NCBI GenBank assembly: GCA_963457665.1
Contig: OY735211.1
Location: forward strand, 36,306,485-36,370,484
DNA length: 64,000 bases
Direction of reading: 5' to 3'
From: Thysanoteuthis rhombus
Taxonomy: Eukaryota; Mollusca; Cephalopoda; Oegopsida; Thysanoteuthidae
Part shown: positions 44,461 to 57,414 of the stretch, piece after piece
How the letters are laid out: each line of letters starts with the position of its first letter
How positions within the stretch are numbered: position 1 is the first letter of the stretch
The notes under the pieces: model-generated
Databases searched by the model: none
What the model was told of the DNA's origin: nothing
Seen by the model: the letters and a program-made list of their open reading frames with translations, nothing else
Program-made: the position numbers and the translations under genes

Positions 44461-44621
44461 AGGTGAGCATAAAATCTTTAATCTTTCCCTGATTGTTTAC
44501 AATCATATCTTGAAAACTGCTGGAGAGAAACATGTAACATTAGACCAGTTGATAAAAAAAATTTCCTGGACAGGTGACACCTATATTTGAAATAAGGGAA
44601 AAGCTTTATGCTCATTCTGTA
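44461..44621. repeat. imperfect inverted repeat, MITE-like
   Basis: The left end GGTGAGCATAAAATCTTTAA then TCTTTCCC and the complement of the right end AATGAGCATAAAGCTTTTCCC agree apart from a gap. The span is 161 bp. No target duplication was established. Confidence 0.4.
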
Positions 44622-45233
44622 TATTTCTCACTCAGAAAATTCTGCTTATGCGGAACAAATTTGAATATAGATTTATGATTGTTTTTACATTCATTTTGAT
44701 ATCTGAAAACTGTCATTCTGTTGCAAGCCTATTATTATCCTCTGGTCACATCAGGGGTTTTGCTCTTTGTTTCTTAAAGCGGTGCCCAGTTTCGATGTCT
44801 ACATGTCTGCTTTTTCTCTAGTCATTACATCCAGTGGATCCAATCATAATTCATTTTGCAGCATTGCAATCTGTACTGTTATTAGCACATTGCTTGTAGT
44901 TCAGCTCTGCTCCAAATGCCTGTCTCAAACATTTACATATTGATAAAATTGATCTTGGTCATATGGCTCCTTATGTACAGCTTTTTTGTTGTTTGTCCCA
45001 CCCCCAGCAACAGAACAGAAGATTTTGCACTTGCAATATTTGTTCGGAGTTTTTTTTGGTTTACGGTTGGTGTCCATGATCTTCAATTTCACATTAAAAT
45101 TTATATTCCACTCTCTATGTTCTGCAATCTTTAAATATAATAGTGTAAAAAGAATATCAAGGTGGAATACTCTTAAATTATTTTAATATTTCTGAAGGAT
45201 AAAAACAGTTGGTACATGTAAAGTTGTGTGGCC
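44622..45233 (+). other. intronic stretch, nothing recognised
   Basis: Overlapping frames near 44916-45186 are T-rich and unrecognised. Confidence 0.45.
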
Positions 45234-45387
45234 CCTCCTACAGGTGTAATATTGCTTTATTTTTGTATCTTGTACTCTAATATTGCTGATATTCCTGTTA
45301 TACCAAGTTAGGGTTAGGTAATTTGGGATCGCAGGCATTGAAGTATGAGATGTCGAAGTAAATCAATACTATTAGCTATCTAGGAGG
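45234..45387. repeat. hairpin MITE-like repeat family D, copy 2
   Basis: It opens CCTCCTACAGGTGTAATATT and closes, in complement, CCTCCTAGATAGCTAATAGT. The similarity continues inward through TTGCTTTA/TTGATTTA, GTATCT/ACATCT and TACT..AAT/TACTTCAAT. This gives a 154 bp element that folds nearly end to end. Related to 30501-30660. Confidence 0.6.
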
Positions 45388-46439
45388 AACTACGCAACTT
45401 GTACCACACAAATTTTCCAAGAAATGACCTGGAAAAAGCTATTGAATGATTTAAAAAAAGAAAATAAGCAATACCTATTCTAAGTTTCATTCATGTTATC
45501 CAAAATATTTGGGCATGGTGTTAGAAAGTTCTGATCATGAGCTTAATGTTCAGTCACATTACTTATAATCATTGTGGAACTTGCATATGATAAGTGCTGT
45601 GTGGATGCTATTAACTAAGTGATACTCATGGCTCCTTTGAGTTGATAAGACTTGTTATTCTTACTGATTTCTACTCATTTGATAAGTGCTGGTCTTTACT
45701 TTTACACATTTACTGAGTTTTTTTTTTTTTTTTTTTTTTTTAGGGCATAATGAAAAAAATGATTCCTTTGTTTGGTTCTTATTGTAGCATTTGCATACTT
45801 TGCTATAAAGATTTCCAGCTCTAAAAATCATAACTACTTTGTATGTTTTTGATCTCGAAAATTCCATTGTACAGCGATTTGGAAAGAAAATGTATATTTT
45901 CTTTTTTCCAGAATAATAAAAAAATTCTGAATGAATGCTACTATAATGTGCAGTTTACTGGGCTATTTCTACTACTATTTGAAGTGTACCCAGAATATTT
46001 ACACTGCAGGATGATAAAAAAAACATTGTGCTAATGAATAATTGAATAAACAAAACGTAAAGATGTTGAATAATTAGCACAATAATAATGACATACTGGG
46101 ACATTTTCGTGCCTTAGAATTAATCGATGTCCAGCCTATAAGCAAAACCTGAAGATGTTGAATAATTTTAAATGAACTTCTGGTACTAATTTTATCTGCC
46201 GTAGTAATCAGGCCAGGTTTAAAATGCGCAAGTCACATGACCCTTGTTAATGGTCTACACTTGGTAATTGGGTCAGTCAAGGTCTTGGTAGACCACACAC
46301 ATAATTGAACCATAGACTATAGAGACTGGTTGACTGCACACTATATTAGCACCTAGATATATCATACTGATTTGTCAGTCTTTTTATTGGATCAAACTGA
46401 AATTTGATGTTATTTCATTACATATTTACTGTAAACTGA

Positions 46440-46472
<33 letters not shown>

Positions 46473-47060
46473 GTTGATTGTGTTGATGGTATACTTTTTA
46501 CGTCCAGTGATATTTTTATGTGCATACCCCAAATTGGTACCCAAATTCTCGTCTCTTCCTTAATGGCTGGGAACACTTAGTATTATTTGAAAAGTCAAGG
46601 GATAGGATTGTTGATTTGTATAATTGTGGTCAGTACATGTTGTCCTGCCTACATATTTTGTATTTTGGTTGATCAGAATGGAAAAGAAAAAGTATTAGAT
46701 GAAAAAAATGCCTCTGATCTTGTTAGGTTGCTGAGAGCTGCTGACACAATTCAAGTCAACTGATATGGCTACTAAACTTTGTGTGGGTATCAAGTATTGA
46801 TTTATGAAAGGAAAAAAAAAAAGGTACATTGTAAGAAAAAATGAGAAAACTAATGACAAAGTATTTCTATTAATGGAAATCTTGAAAACAAAAACAAAAA
46901 AAAGGAATTCTATTGGAATGCATCCAGGGACTTTCATTACTTAACTCACTTAGAATTATTGCACTTAATGGTTGGGATATTTCAGCGATAATAAATTGTA
47001 TATTGTCCAAATTACTTGAATTGTTGATTTACATTCTTGGCTATCTGCTTAGGTAATGAA
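45388..47060 (+). other. intronic stretch with long poly-T tracts
   Basis: T runs lie at 45718-45741 (24 nt) and 46444-46472 (29 nt). The rest is AT-rich with chance frames only. Confidence 0.5.
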
Positions 47061-47225
47061 TAATGTGGTTTTTCTGTTTCTTTGTTGATAATGGACTCTT
47101 CTGCTTGAAGGTAAAAATTTTGCTGATACAAATATCTCCTACCCACCATTTGAAACAATTTACTCTTCTATTGCAACCAGTCCATTTTCTTCTCTTTGAA
47201 AAATCATCTCTCAAAAAATTAAAAC
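47061..47225 (+). repeat. interspersed repeat family A, copy 5
   Basis: ATGGACTCTTCTGCTTGAAGG, TTTTGCTGATACAAATATCT, CCTACCCACCATTTGAAACA and a CTCTTTGAAAAATCATC end: the best preserved block order of the family. Confidence 0.6.
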
Positions 47226-47715
47226 ATACTCCCCCCCCCCCCTACTGGAAATAACTAGTTAGCATCACTGACAAGATAAAATAAATTCAGATAGCCTTTC
47301 AAACTTGATAATACATTGCAGTTGATAAACTTTTATATCATTAGTACAGGCATCAGTTGAATACCAAATGATATGTTCTGGGATCATTTTTGGTTTGGGT
47401 TTATCTATTATAGAGACTTTGGAGCTATTTCTTGCTTTATGTGTAGATAGTTATTGAAATTTTTCTTCTAAATTTAAAAAGAAAAACCTTTTAGATTGTA
47501 TTTCATGCTCTGCTTTGGTTATTTGTTCCATCATAAAAGCTTGATTAAATATATATGGATGTAAAGTCGAAAAGATTGGAACACAGGTAATTTTTTTCAG
47601 AAGTATGATTATGCCACTTAGCTTTTACGAAAAAAGCAAAAATAGTGTAGTTTTGTGGCAACCTGAAAATAATGTATTGTCTGGTTTGCGGCATGCTGTT
47701 ATAGAGGCAGCACTC

Positions 47716-47940
47716 ACCCTTCTCTTTTTCCTACGTCCCCCGTTGCCTTTACCATCCACCACTCAACCCAACATACCATCATTCCCATTTTTCTGGTTTG
47801 GGAATGCTAAAAAATCTCTCCCATGTAAATTAATGGTTATTGCTTCTTTGCTTTATGCAATTTTAGCCCATGAAAGTTTCTTATTGGGACATTTTACTTT
47901 TAGATAGTGGAGGGTGGGGACCTGTAATTTGTTGATATCC
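47716..47940 (+). repeat. interspersed repeat family G, copy 1
   Basis: ACCATCATTCCCATTTTTCT, GGTTTGGGAATGCTAA, ATTGCTTCTTTGCTTTATGC and GGGACATTTTACTTTTAGAT recur in the same order at 50166-50392. The 100-codon frame covering this stretch is therefore repeat-derived and not a gene. Confidence 0.6.
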
Positions 47941-50165
47941 TAGTTATATTGGTTATTATCCCCTTTGCCTTGAAACAGTATACTGTAGTAAGTGACTTTA
48001 AATGGATAAAGTCTGTAAATCCAGATAATTATGTTGAATGTATCCACTAATGACGTTTAGGTCTGAAACATAGAAACAATGTTTCCATTAGAAATTTTGC
48101 TTATACTTCATTTCCTTGCTTATCTTTATTAAAATGTGACATTTTTAAAAACTGGTGTCATTGTTCTGAAATTTTTACATTTGAATCTATCTGGCTCATA
48201 AGATGTTTTGATAATGATATAGATTCAAAAATGTGTGTGTGTGTGTAATTGTTATCTCAATTAGTCTCATGCTTCTATTGTTAGAGGACAATGTATCTTG
48301 TGCTATGACAGCAAGCAAATTGGAGGTAGATAATTAAGAAGACCTATGAAAATTAGAGATTCTGTTTCACACCCCCAGGGAAATCTTTCATTTAATTTGT
48401 TCACCTTTGTTTTCTTGGCCTGCAAAATTATTTCTGCTGTATAACATTTGTCATAATACGTCAATGTTGATAATTTATATTGATCATCATTGAACCAATG
48501 ACAAGTTATTCATTTTTAGTATGGACATTTTTAGTTATTTTGTAGATTAAAAAAATGCTTGGGGGTGAAAAATGAGTAAAATCTAATTTCATCCTTTCAA
48601 TACTATACTTCTAAACTTTTATAAAAGTTAAAAACTGAAAAATGTAACCTTCACTTTGAAAGGCTTTATATTTCCACGTATTTCCAACTATGATTCAACT
48701 AGTGATAATCTCTAACCTGAAGATAGGTAGGCAAGTAACATATCTGTTTGGCCTAGCTCACAGTGCTTGAACAAAGAAGGAAATTGAGTTAGTGACTGAC
48801 CAAGCAAGCAGCATGGCTGCTGCTGCTAAGTTTTACTTGCTTCCCTGCCTTTACTTTAGTTTACATCCAGTACATGGTACTATACAAAGCCAAATGGTGA
48901 GAAATGGGGGTTAGAAAAGAGTGTTGAACCAATCCATAATTTATCCATAGATAACAAAAATAATCCCATTTTTGACTGGTATTATGCTAGTGTAGTTTAT
49001 AAGATATTTATGTAGCAATGCGCTTCCTTTTCCCGAATCACAAGATCTGATGATTGCATCGTTAATATCTAAAGATGATTCTCAGTTGATTACTTCTTCT
49101 GAGTTTTATCATTTACTCAACTTTTGTCAGTTTTTTTTTCATGCATGTACTGCAGAAATGGACAAAATGAAATATTTTCTTACAATAGCAGTATTAAACT
49201 GGATCTGATTTTACTCAAAATTTTATTTAGATGGATTTGTATTCAAGTCCTGGCACTTCAAATGTTGAGTTGATCGGTTGCAATTTGTATGTTGAAATTT
49301 TGTTAAACAGTGTAACTCTAATAGAATTGAATGAAACTTCTATTAACATTCAATTTGGAAAACCATTTGGATTTTAGAACAATTTCTCACTTTGTTTGAG
49401 CCAATTTTGATTTGTACTGTATTTGCTGGCATATAAGATTTACATTTGAATTAGAACAAAATACATGCATATATTACATTATATTCAATGTACTTGGGGC
49501 TAGGCAGTAAAGCTCAATTGACAACTGTATGGCTTGGATTAGGTGCGGTTAGTAGGAGTCTGCCAATTACCCTTGAAAACCATGCATCATATAGCCTGTA
49601 GGAGTGAATACTTGAACAAATTTAATCCTTTTGTTTTTTATCAAATTTTAAAGATTCCTGAGGAAAAGGATATAACTTGAAATTAGCAGGGGGTGGGTGG
49701 CTGGATTAAAAGCACCTTTCTCATGTTTTGCAATAAAGTGAGTATCAATAACAATATCAAGAGATAAAATTGCTTATAAAAGACTGGCTTGTGTTTTTCA
49801 AGTTTTGAATAGAAAACATAGTTAATTCAAGATTCATTATTTTTACAATGTCTGACCTGATTTAAAAAAAAGATCGGATACCTTCCAATGAACAGCAATT
49901 ATTGGCTTGCTAGAGCAGATCACAGTTTCATGGACAGGTACTCCAGTTATGACTATCCAAAAGTATATCCAAGTAAATTAATTGGCTATTCATGAAATTT
50001 AAACTATTACTAAAATAGATTTAGTGTTGTCTTTTCTAGAATTGATCCTCTGGTATGAATTAGAAATACATTGGCTTATCTCCATATTTTAGTCTTATTG
50101 ATAATCAAATGATCTGTGGATAAACGAAGTTGTTAGATATCTAGATTTTAGAGGTATTTTTACTC
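47941..50165 (+). other. intronic stretch, nothing recognised
   Basis: A short (GT)n lies near 48231-48246. No frame or repeat match was found. Confidence 0.45.
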
Positions 50166-50392
50166 TATTGCCTTTCTCTCTCTTCTATACTCCAGTCTCC
50201 AGTTCCTTCAAACCCAACCTCCAATAACTCAGCATAGTATAACATCATCACCATTTTTGGGGCTTGGGAATGCTAATAAAAAATTCCTGAACAATGAACT
50301 GTAATTGCTTCCTTATTTTATGCTATTTTGGCTTCTGAAAGGTTCTATAGAGACATTTTACTTCTTGTTAGTGGGGAAAACCTATATTTCTT
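50166..50392 (+). repeat. interspersed repeat family G, copy 2
   Basis: ACATCATCACCATTTTTGGG, GCTTGGGAATGCTAATAAA, AATTGCTTCCTTATTTTATG, AGAGACATTTTACTTCTTG and TTAGTGGGG align with the copy 2.4 kb to the left. Confidence 0.6.
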
Positions 50393-52813
50393 CTCAGAAC
50401 TTCAGATGAAATGTGTAATTGTGCCCCCAGTACTTTTTCCTTGATATACTTTTCAGAATAGCATGAGATGAAAGTTCATATCCTACCATTTGAGTGGTTT
50501 CTGTCAAAGATGAGGAGCATATTTTGTACCAAGAGCAAAAGCAGCTACCCTTATGCATTTAATTCATATCTGTGAATCATGTGACTTGCAGTTATCATGT
50601 GGGAAGAGTTGAAAGTTCAACCATTCTGTTTAGTTCATATGGTGGCGTGAGATCATAATCTATAAGACAGAATTTTGTAGATAACTCTTTTGTAATAGAC
50701 TGGCAATTGGGCTTTTCCATGTTGCATATAATCACCTCATCAAGTTGGGGTTTATCTTATTGTGATTTTCAAAAGAACATAGTGCTTGCTTCATTCATTA
50801 TACATTGGTATTAAGGAGCCTAAAATGCAAATAAAATGATTGTGTTGGATTTTTATCTCACTGAAAAAGATTCAAAATGTTTTTTATTTATTTATTTATT
50901 TTTGTTAGTCTCAAACAGACAAAAGTTTTTGTAACCAGTGAGAATTGATAGGAGTTAGGACTAGCAAAAAAAGCCCCTAAATGCAATTTCAAACTTTTGA
51001 CAGACTCTTCTAGGGCAAAGTAGCCAAAGATCTGACAACTAGAGAAAGGTTGAAGTGTTATAATTCTCCAAAATCAAATTGCAGTTGAAATTTTACCCCA
51101 AACTTACACTAGTAATAGTTTCTTGTTGGTAAGAAAAAGGAAAAGTTTTATTCATGTCCAGTTGAACTTGCTGCCAAATGAGTTTTAACAAAAATACATT
51201 TCCTAAATTTGTGCATATGTTATATGCTGCCTTTAATTTTTATCAACTAATAAATGCTTCTGTTAGATATTGAGTTGAAAAGTCATTAAGGCGCCAGGGA
51301 TTCTCAAAGGCTTTGGAAATGCTCATCTGTTAAGTGCTAGGCTATTTTCTTCCAGAAAGATTATTTAAAGTCTTATCACCATTATTAAATTTAAACCATT
51401 AACTGTAGAAGGTGGCAAGTGTATTCCTTGCAAGATAAAAAGGCTTGACTCTCTGATGAAATTTAGTTGCCATCAATTACTATAAAATGGAAATTTATTG
51501 AATCTGTCATAGAACTGCAACAGCCGGAATTTCCGTTGTCCCCAGTCAATGGGTTAATTTCTGACCTTGGTATTCTTTCTGAAGTATTTGCATTGGAGAT
51601 TAGCAAATGATATTTATTCTTTGATAATTAGTGTCAAAACCTATAATTTTCATGTTGATAGTTAACTATACAAATAAATCCATTTTTTAAATTGACTCAT
51701 TCATGTGGAAGGCCCCACCCATGTCCCTCCCAGGCTGGAGGTTGGATGCTATTTGTATGTCCCCCCCCCCCCGGAACAAGCGCACAACTTTCTTTTGACT
51801 GATTGCTTGTCACAGGGTGTTGGCTGGAAAGTTTTTGGGTGCAAAAAATTATGAAAAATCTATTGAAATTCTTCTCCTGATTTGGACCTAAAAATATGAG
51901 CTATAAGTAGATTTAAGTGTTATTAATATTTTATATTAAAAATGTAAATTTTTCTATGATTTAAAGTTGTTTATAACAAAGAAATTATGACAGTGAATGT
52001 AAATTGTCCTAATTTTTCTTATCCTTTACCTAATATCAGTTGGTTATTGTTATATAAAAGATTCTGTCTTAAAGTGATTACAAGAAACGGTTTCCTCTGT
52101 GTACAAATGTGCTGTTATCCCCTTCTTTAGAATTGTTTCTAAAGATGATTATAATATTTCAAGTTACAAGTTTTAATTCTCAACCTTCACTAAACAGATA
52201 CTTAATTGATGCATCAATTGAAATATCATTTTAAGATAGGCTAAATAATTTTCATATTTCTCTGCCCATCCCGATATGGTAATTAGTTACAACACTGAAA
52301 ACAGCTGATATAGAAGGTTGAGGTCATAGGACAATGGATCCATAGTAGCTATTTCAGCATTTGTCTAATCAATGTAACTATTCATATGTTTCAGTTTTTT
52401 TCCTCTATGCTAGAGATTGGTAGCAGGCTCTAACCAGTCTTTCAAGTTTGCATTTGAGATTCTTGACCACTGCAGTATTAGTACGATCCACTGATGATTC
52501 AGAGATAAAATAGCTGTTCAATAACTTCTCACTTTCTCAGGAAGGTAAATTAAATTCTATTCTGAACATAAAGTTTTTGTTGTAAAATAGTAATATAATA
52601 GGTTGAGTTTTTACTCAGATTAACGCCTTCAATTTTGTAGAAACTTTTGTAAACCTCAACCAATTTTAATAAATTTCAATGTCCTCTTGTATTATTTACT
52701 CTGACTCAAAAATTGCTCTGAAAAATGCAACACGCTATTTTTACTTCAAATTTGTAATGCAAGTAGTAGTGAATTATACCAAACTTTCCATGTATGTATT
52801 ATTTGACCCTGTT
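50393..52813 (+). other. intronic stretch, simple tracts only
   Basis: A (TTTA)n run lies near 50883-50902 and a C run near 51763-51774. No gene is visible. Confidence 0.45.
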
Positions 52814-52839
52814 GTGTGTGTGTGTGTGTGTGTGTGTGT
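52814..52839. repeat. (TG)n microsatellite
   Basis: About 13 TG units, followed closely by a T run of some 16 bases near 52847-52861. The open frames over it are translations of the repeat. Confidence 0.9.
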
Positions 52840-53263
52840 TGTTGGTTTTTTTTTTTTTTTTCCTCTCTTTTGTAAACATAGGGTCATCAGTTATTGCTTT
52901 GGTTGTCATGAAAATTTTTTGACGTTTTGTAACTTGTGTGTGGATTAGAACATTATGGCTCTTATTTACAAAAGAAGACAGAAACATGTATAAAAAAATT
53001 TCAAATTGTGATACCTCACCAGAAGGTACACTCTGGACACTATACCAACATTACGTGGTATATCGATATATTTTGAAATGTAGTATAGAACTAAATACCG
53101 TTTACATTGACAAATAGCCACTTATGTAAGTTTTTGACCAAAAACCTCCAACTATGTGGCAACCACATCTACTAATAGCATCTGTAATGTAGCCTATCTT
53201 CCATTCTGTCCTTCAGTTGCTTCATTAGATGAGGATAAGTCAAATTTAGTTTATTGTTGATAT

Positions 53264-53267
<4 letters not shown>

Positions 53268-53332
<65 letters not shown>
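53268..53332. repeat. (AT)n microsatellite, 65 bp
   Basis: Perfect alternating A/T over about 65 bases, the longest simple repeat in the window. It is self-complementary and could form a cruciform. Confidence 0.95.
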
Positions 53333-53335
<3 letters not shown>

Positions 53336-55949
53336 CATTCAGTTGAACATGATTACTGGAATGTTTTCATTTCCTTTTATTGTTGGTGTAACCTGATTGA
53401 ATAGTGGTCTCTGTATTTAGCTATTGTTTTGAAAATTGAAGTCCATGCTCAAACCACATTATATCAGGTCTACAGTTTATTGTCAATCCTCTCTTGAATT
53501 TGAGCAACACAAATTTAAATTGGATCTTTTCACTTTTTTTTTTTTTCTTTTTCTTTTTTCTTTCATGGTTCTCACCTGTTGGAAGAAAAATTCTCTGAGT
53601 TTTGAACCCTAAAAAGGGTCCCTTGAAAAGGGAGAAAGACCTCCCTCTTCTATTTTGACCCCTAAAAAAGAAACGAAAGAAATTTCCCCAAGATTTTGTC
53701 CTTCAAAAGTGAAAAATGAAAGTTCCCCCCATGTGACCAACCTCTGATCCCCAAATTTTGTGTTTTGGAAAAATGTACCTTGACCGTACTATATCAAAAC
53801 ATGCACTAATCTAAATACCGCTTTTTAAGACATCTATATTCATCCAATAAGTGTCAGGATATGAGATATGTTGAATGTTTTTGCTTCTTTTTGAACGAAG
53901 AATGTACATTGAGTTGAAAAACAAGAAATATTCTTCTATTACGTCATCGAAAAGTATTTTTACCTTCGATGAATAATCATATAAATAGACCCCCTCCCTC
54001 CTCTTTCAAAAACTAATTTGTTAACAACACTTCCTGGAGGTCAAATCTGTACCCTCAGAAATTTTATTGATTAATATCAAGTTGTTTTTGTAGTTGGTGA
54101 GCATGTACATACATGCTGACTTATGGCTTATTAAAATGAGAAATGTGTGCCATTTTCAATTGTTTCGTTCTAATGTATTCATTTATTTTTTTGAAAGAAA
54201 CTAAACATTTTTCTTAAAAGAAATATTCTTAATTCTTCCCATTTTCTGATATTTTTGTATGCTTCCAAAGTAGATATATCTTTTCTTGAAAGTCTTACTT
54301 GAAGCAGAAATTGCTATTAAGTGAAAGAAAAAATAAAGTAATATAGCTCACCTCCTTTCTCTATCAGTGTAAAAGCCAGAGTTCTTAGAAAGGGATGGCA
54401 TTAAGAGAAATTTTGATATTTTGGGGAAGAGAAAATCTCTGGTCTTGTAATAACATCTCGTATAAGTTAAAAGCCTTGTTTACAACCACCTGTTGGTCCT
54501 ATAGCACGGGCAAGTGTTAAAATATCTGGCTTTTGTTGCTTTTGGAATTCTGCGTGCTATTTTTTAAAAAGTATCATCTAGTTAATTCTTGTAAAGGGTG
54601 TATGACCTCCAAATGATTTGATGCATGCTTGTGCCATGTTCATAACATTTCAACCCTGAGGGTAGCCATAGTTTGATAAGAATGAAAGGGCACTGACTAT
54701 AATTCTCTCATCTAGGATTAATATTGGTTTATCACCAGAATCAATTCTACAAGGTGTACTAACCAACCTCTGATTAAGGGGCATTTTGGGAATCTATACT
54801 CTGTAGCCACACTGATATTTCACCCTTTCTCTTTTGTTATTTTGAAAAGTATTTCTGGGTTATAATTGGTAGCAGTTCTTTTCCATGTTCTGAGCATTTT
54901 TAGCAATTTCAAATTCAAGCATGCTGTGATGGCATAATTTTTAAAAACTTGTTACAGTCAGAAACAATCCTTTTCGGTGTCCAAATTGAAGAAATTTTTT
55001 TTCTGTATAATTTCCATCAATGTACAAAATTTTCATAAACTTGGAACTGATGTAGACACAATTATATACAAAAATGAAACAATAGCTCTTGAATTGAGCT
55101 CGCATGAAAAAGTCAAATATAGCTGTCTGAGTTTGTGGTTGAGAAAGATCCTGAATAAATTCAAAAAATTTTAGTAAAACTGATCCTGGAGAGAGTCTAA
55201 GATTATTATTTTTTTTTTTTTCCAACTCAAAACATTTTCCTTTTCAAAAGTTAAAGAGGAAGAATTTTATAAGAATAATCAATAAAAATCTGAAAATCAA
55301 ACTGATTAAAAGTGAGATATCTTGTCTGCTTTGAATCAAATCTTTTAATTCAATGGAGTGCAACTCCACTTTCAGATTAACACAGTTGAAAAAATTACTT
55401 GAAAGGTTAACTTTTGATTATTATTATTTTTTTTTTTTTTCTAAATTTTGTCATTGTTTGAAGGCTTTTATGCAAAATTCTTTGAGATCCAATTAAAATT
55501 GTTTGAGAATTTACGTAGTCTGACTAAATATCTCGTATGTTAAAGATAAAAGAAATCCTAAACTTACAATAGGATTTTAAAACATTAAAAAAAAAAATAC
55601 CAAATTGTCATTATGATTAGCCCATATTTATAATTTTCAAGACATCAATCCTAAAAACGTACTTCTGCCATCTGACTATTTTGAATTAAGCAGTAATCAA
55701 TGTATTATTCATCCTAGTTGGAGAATTTTAAAATCTTATTTTGATTTTTAATTTTTTTTTATTCAGTATAACTGCAGCTGGAAAATGTTCGGACGCATAG
55801 ATTAGTTTGCATTTTGATTGATATACTAGAGTAAAATTGATACTTCAACTCATGAATTTAATCCAGCAATTAATCTTGTTAATACTGACCTGTTTTAACT
55901 TCTGCCTATAAAGTTGGGAGTAGTAGGTATTCACTTGTCTTTCCATACA
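53333..55949 (+). other. intronic stretch; pogo-like fragment and degenerate tandem near 53.4-53.75 kb
   Basis: At 53430-53475 is a reverse fragment of the element at 20889. Between about 53590 and 53730 phrases like TTTTGACCCCTAAAAA(A)G and TTTTGAACCCTAAAAAGGG repeat loosely. No gene is visible. The frames at 54941-55225 and 54977-55174 lie opposite each other in T/A-rich DNA. Confidence 0.4.
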
Positions 55950-56290
55950 ATATCTAAAAGTTTTCAATGAAATTTTGTAGAAGGGTGGGCCATGGGCTAA
56001 GGAAGAAGTGATTAAATTTTTGAGTGGATCCATTACAGTTACCACTCCTACATTATAGCTATATATCCATACTACAGAAAAGTTCTCAATTAATTCCTAT
56101 GAAATTTTGTGGGAGGGTGGGCAATAGTCTATGGAAGAAGTGATTAAATTTTGGGATGGATCCACAAATTTTCTGTGACTTGTTCTGCATCAGAGCTATA
56201 TATGAACTGATCTTCATTCAGTTCTTAGTGATAATGATATTGACAGTGGTATGTGCTCGGAGTGCATTTTAGTTAGCATATATTCTCTTA
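55950..56290 (+). repeat. interspersed repeat family B, copy 4, with two ~131 bp units
   Basis: Two successive units contain GAAATTTTGTAGAAGGGTGG and GAAATTTTGTGGGAGGGTGG, each followed by GGAAGAAGTGATTAAATTTT and GGATCCA. Then come TATATATGAACTGATCTTCA, GTTCTTAGTG, and GGTATGTGCTCGGAGTGC. This is the best preserved copy. The order matches what I remember of a widespread animal repeat ending in a 'GGAGGTATGCGCTCT..GAGTGC' block. Confidence 0.7.
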
Positions 56291-57414
56291 ATAGTACAGA
56301 ATAAGGCCAGTTGTCCTTGCATCTTGTTTTTCTTTTGAAAAAAAACTTGGAATATCTGTTATCCAAGTGAGTGAGTGAGTGAAATGATGTGGCTTGTATA
56401 TTGATATAGACCATTTTCATTTCTATAAGAAAATGGTGTACATGCATGGTTGGCCCACAGATCTAAGAAATTGGAAAAGAAAAAAAATATTCAAGCAAAT
56501 ATAATATATCCCAACAGATGTTATTGGCACCCCACCTAGGATACCCCCTTTTTACTAGAAAAATTCTGTTGGAATAAATCCTTTAATGATTTTGATGTAG
56601 CCAAAATATCAATTGGGGATTTTTTTTTTTTTTTTTTTTTTTTTAAGCAATGAGCGAGCCATTTCAAAAATATCATCACAGATATTTGAATAGAAAAGAA
56701 TAGAATATATTTTATTTCAACAAACAAACAATAAATTGATAATAAAATTTTTTAGAGTGCAAATTTGACTTAATATTTTTATTTTTCAATTCACATTACT
56801 ATCATCTGCTGTGTAAACATGATATGAATAATTCGTTTCATTATAAAAAAAAAAGAAGAAATTCAATACGCCAAAAAAACTTTTAGAAAATCTTGATTTT
56901 ATCATAATGTGTTTAATGAGAAGGAAAATAGTAAAAATTGGGTTTATTTAGCAGCAAACCAGGGAAGCATGAAAATTTGCTTTTAGAGAGGTTAGTCCAC
57001 ATAAATAATAAAGATAGGTCATTGCACTTCGGTGATCAGTTGAAATTTTAATTGATACTGCATACTCTTATCTTTTTGGAGAATTTTAAAACTCTTCTTT
57101 CGTTTTGTGTCCTTGTAACTTTTGATCATTGTCATTGACTATGGATGAACAAGACAAAACTATTTGGCATGAATTCAATTCTGCTCCCCTAACCTTTGGT
57201 GCAATAGGAGGTAGCCGCAATTGATTGTAAGGTTTAACACTTTCATTCACTCAGTGTTTAAAACGGTGCACTAATTTATCCCCTCTCCCTTCCAAGAAAT
57301 CATTTTGTTGGCTGATTTTCGAAACTAATTTGCTTTAAATAAGCTTCTGTAAATATATAAATTGAAGTACACTATTTTTTAAAAGATGTCTGGGGAAAGT
57401 ACCACTTCAGAAAA
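56291..57414 (+). other. intronic stretch with (GTGA)n and a poly-T tract
   Basis: GTGAGTGAGTGAGTGA near 56367 and a T run of about 22 bases at 56622-56644. Nothing else is recognised. Confidence 0.45.

Noticed and set aside
47605..47907. 100-codon plus-strand frame
   Set aside because: Most of it lies in repeat family G, which recurs at 50166 without the frame being kept.
52679..52987. Plus and minus frames over the TG/poly-T tract
   Set aside because: Both are translations of microsatellite DNA (VCVCVC and THTHTH runs).
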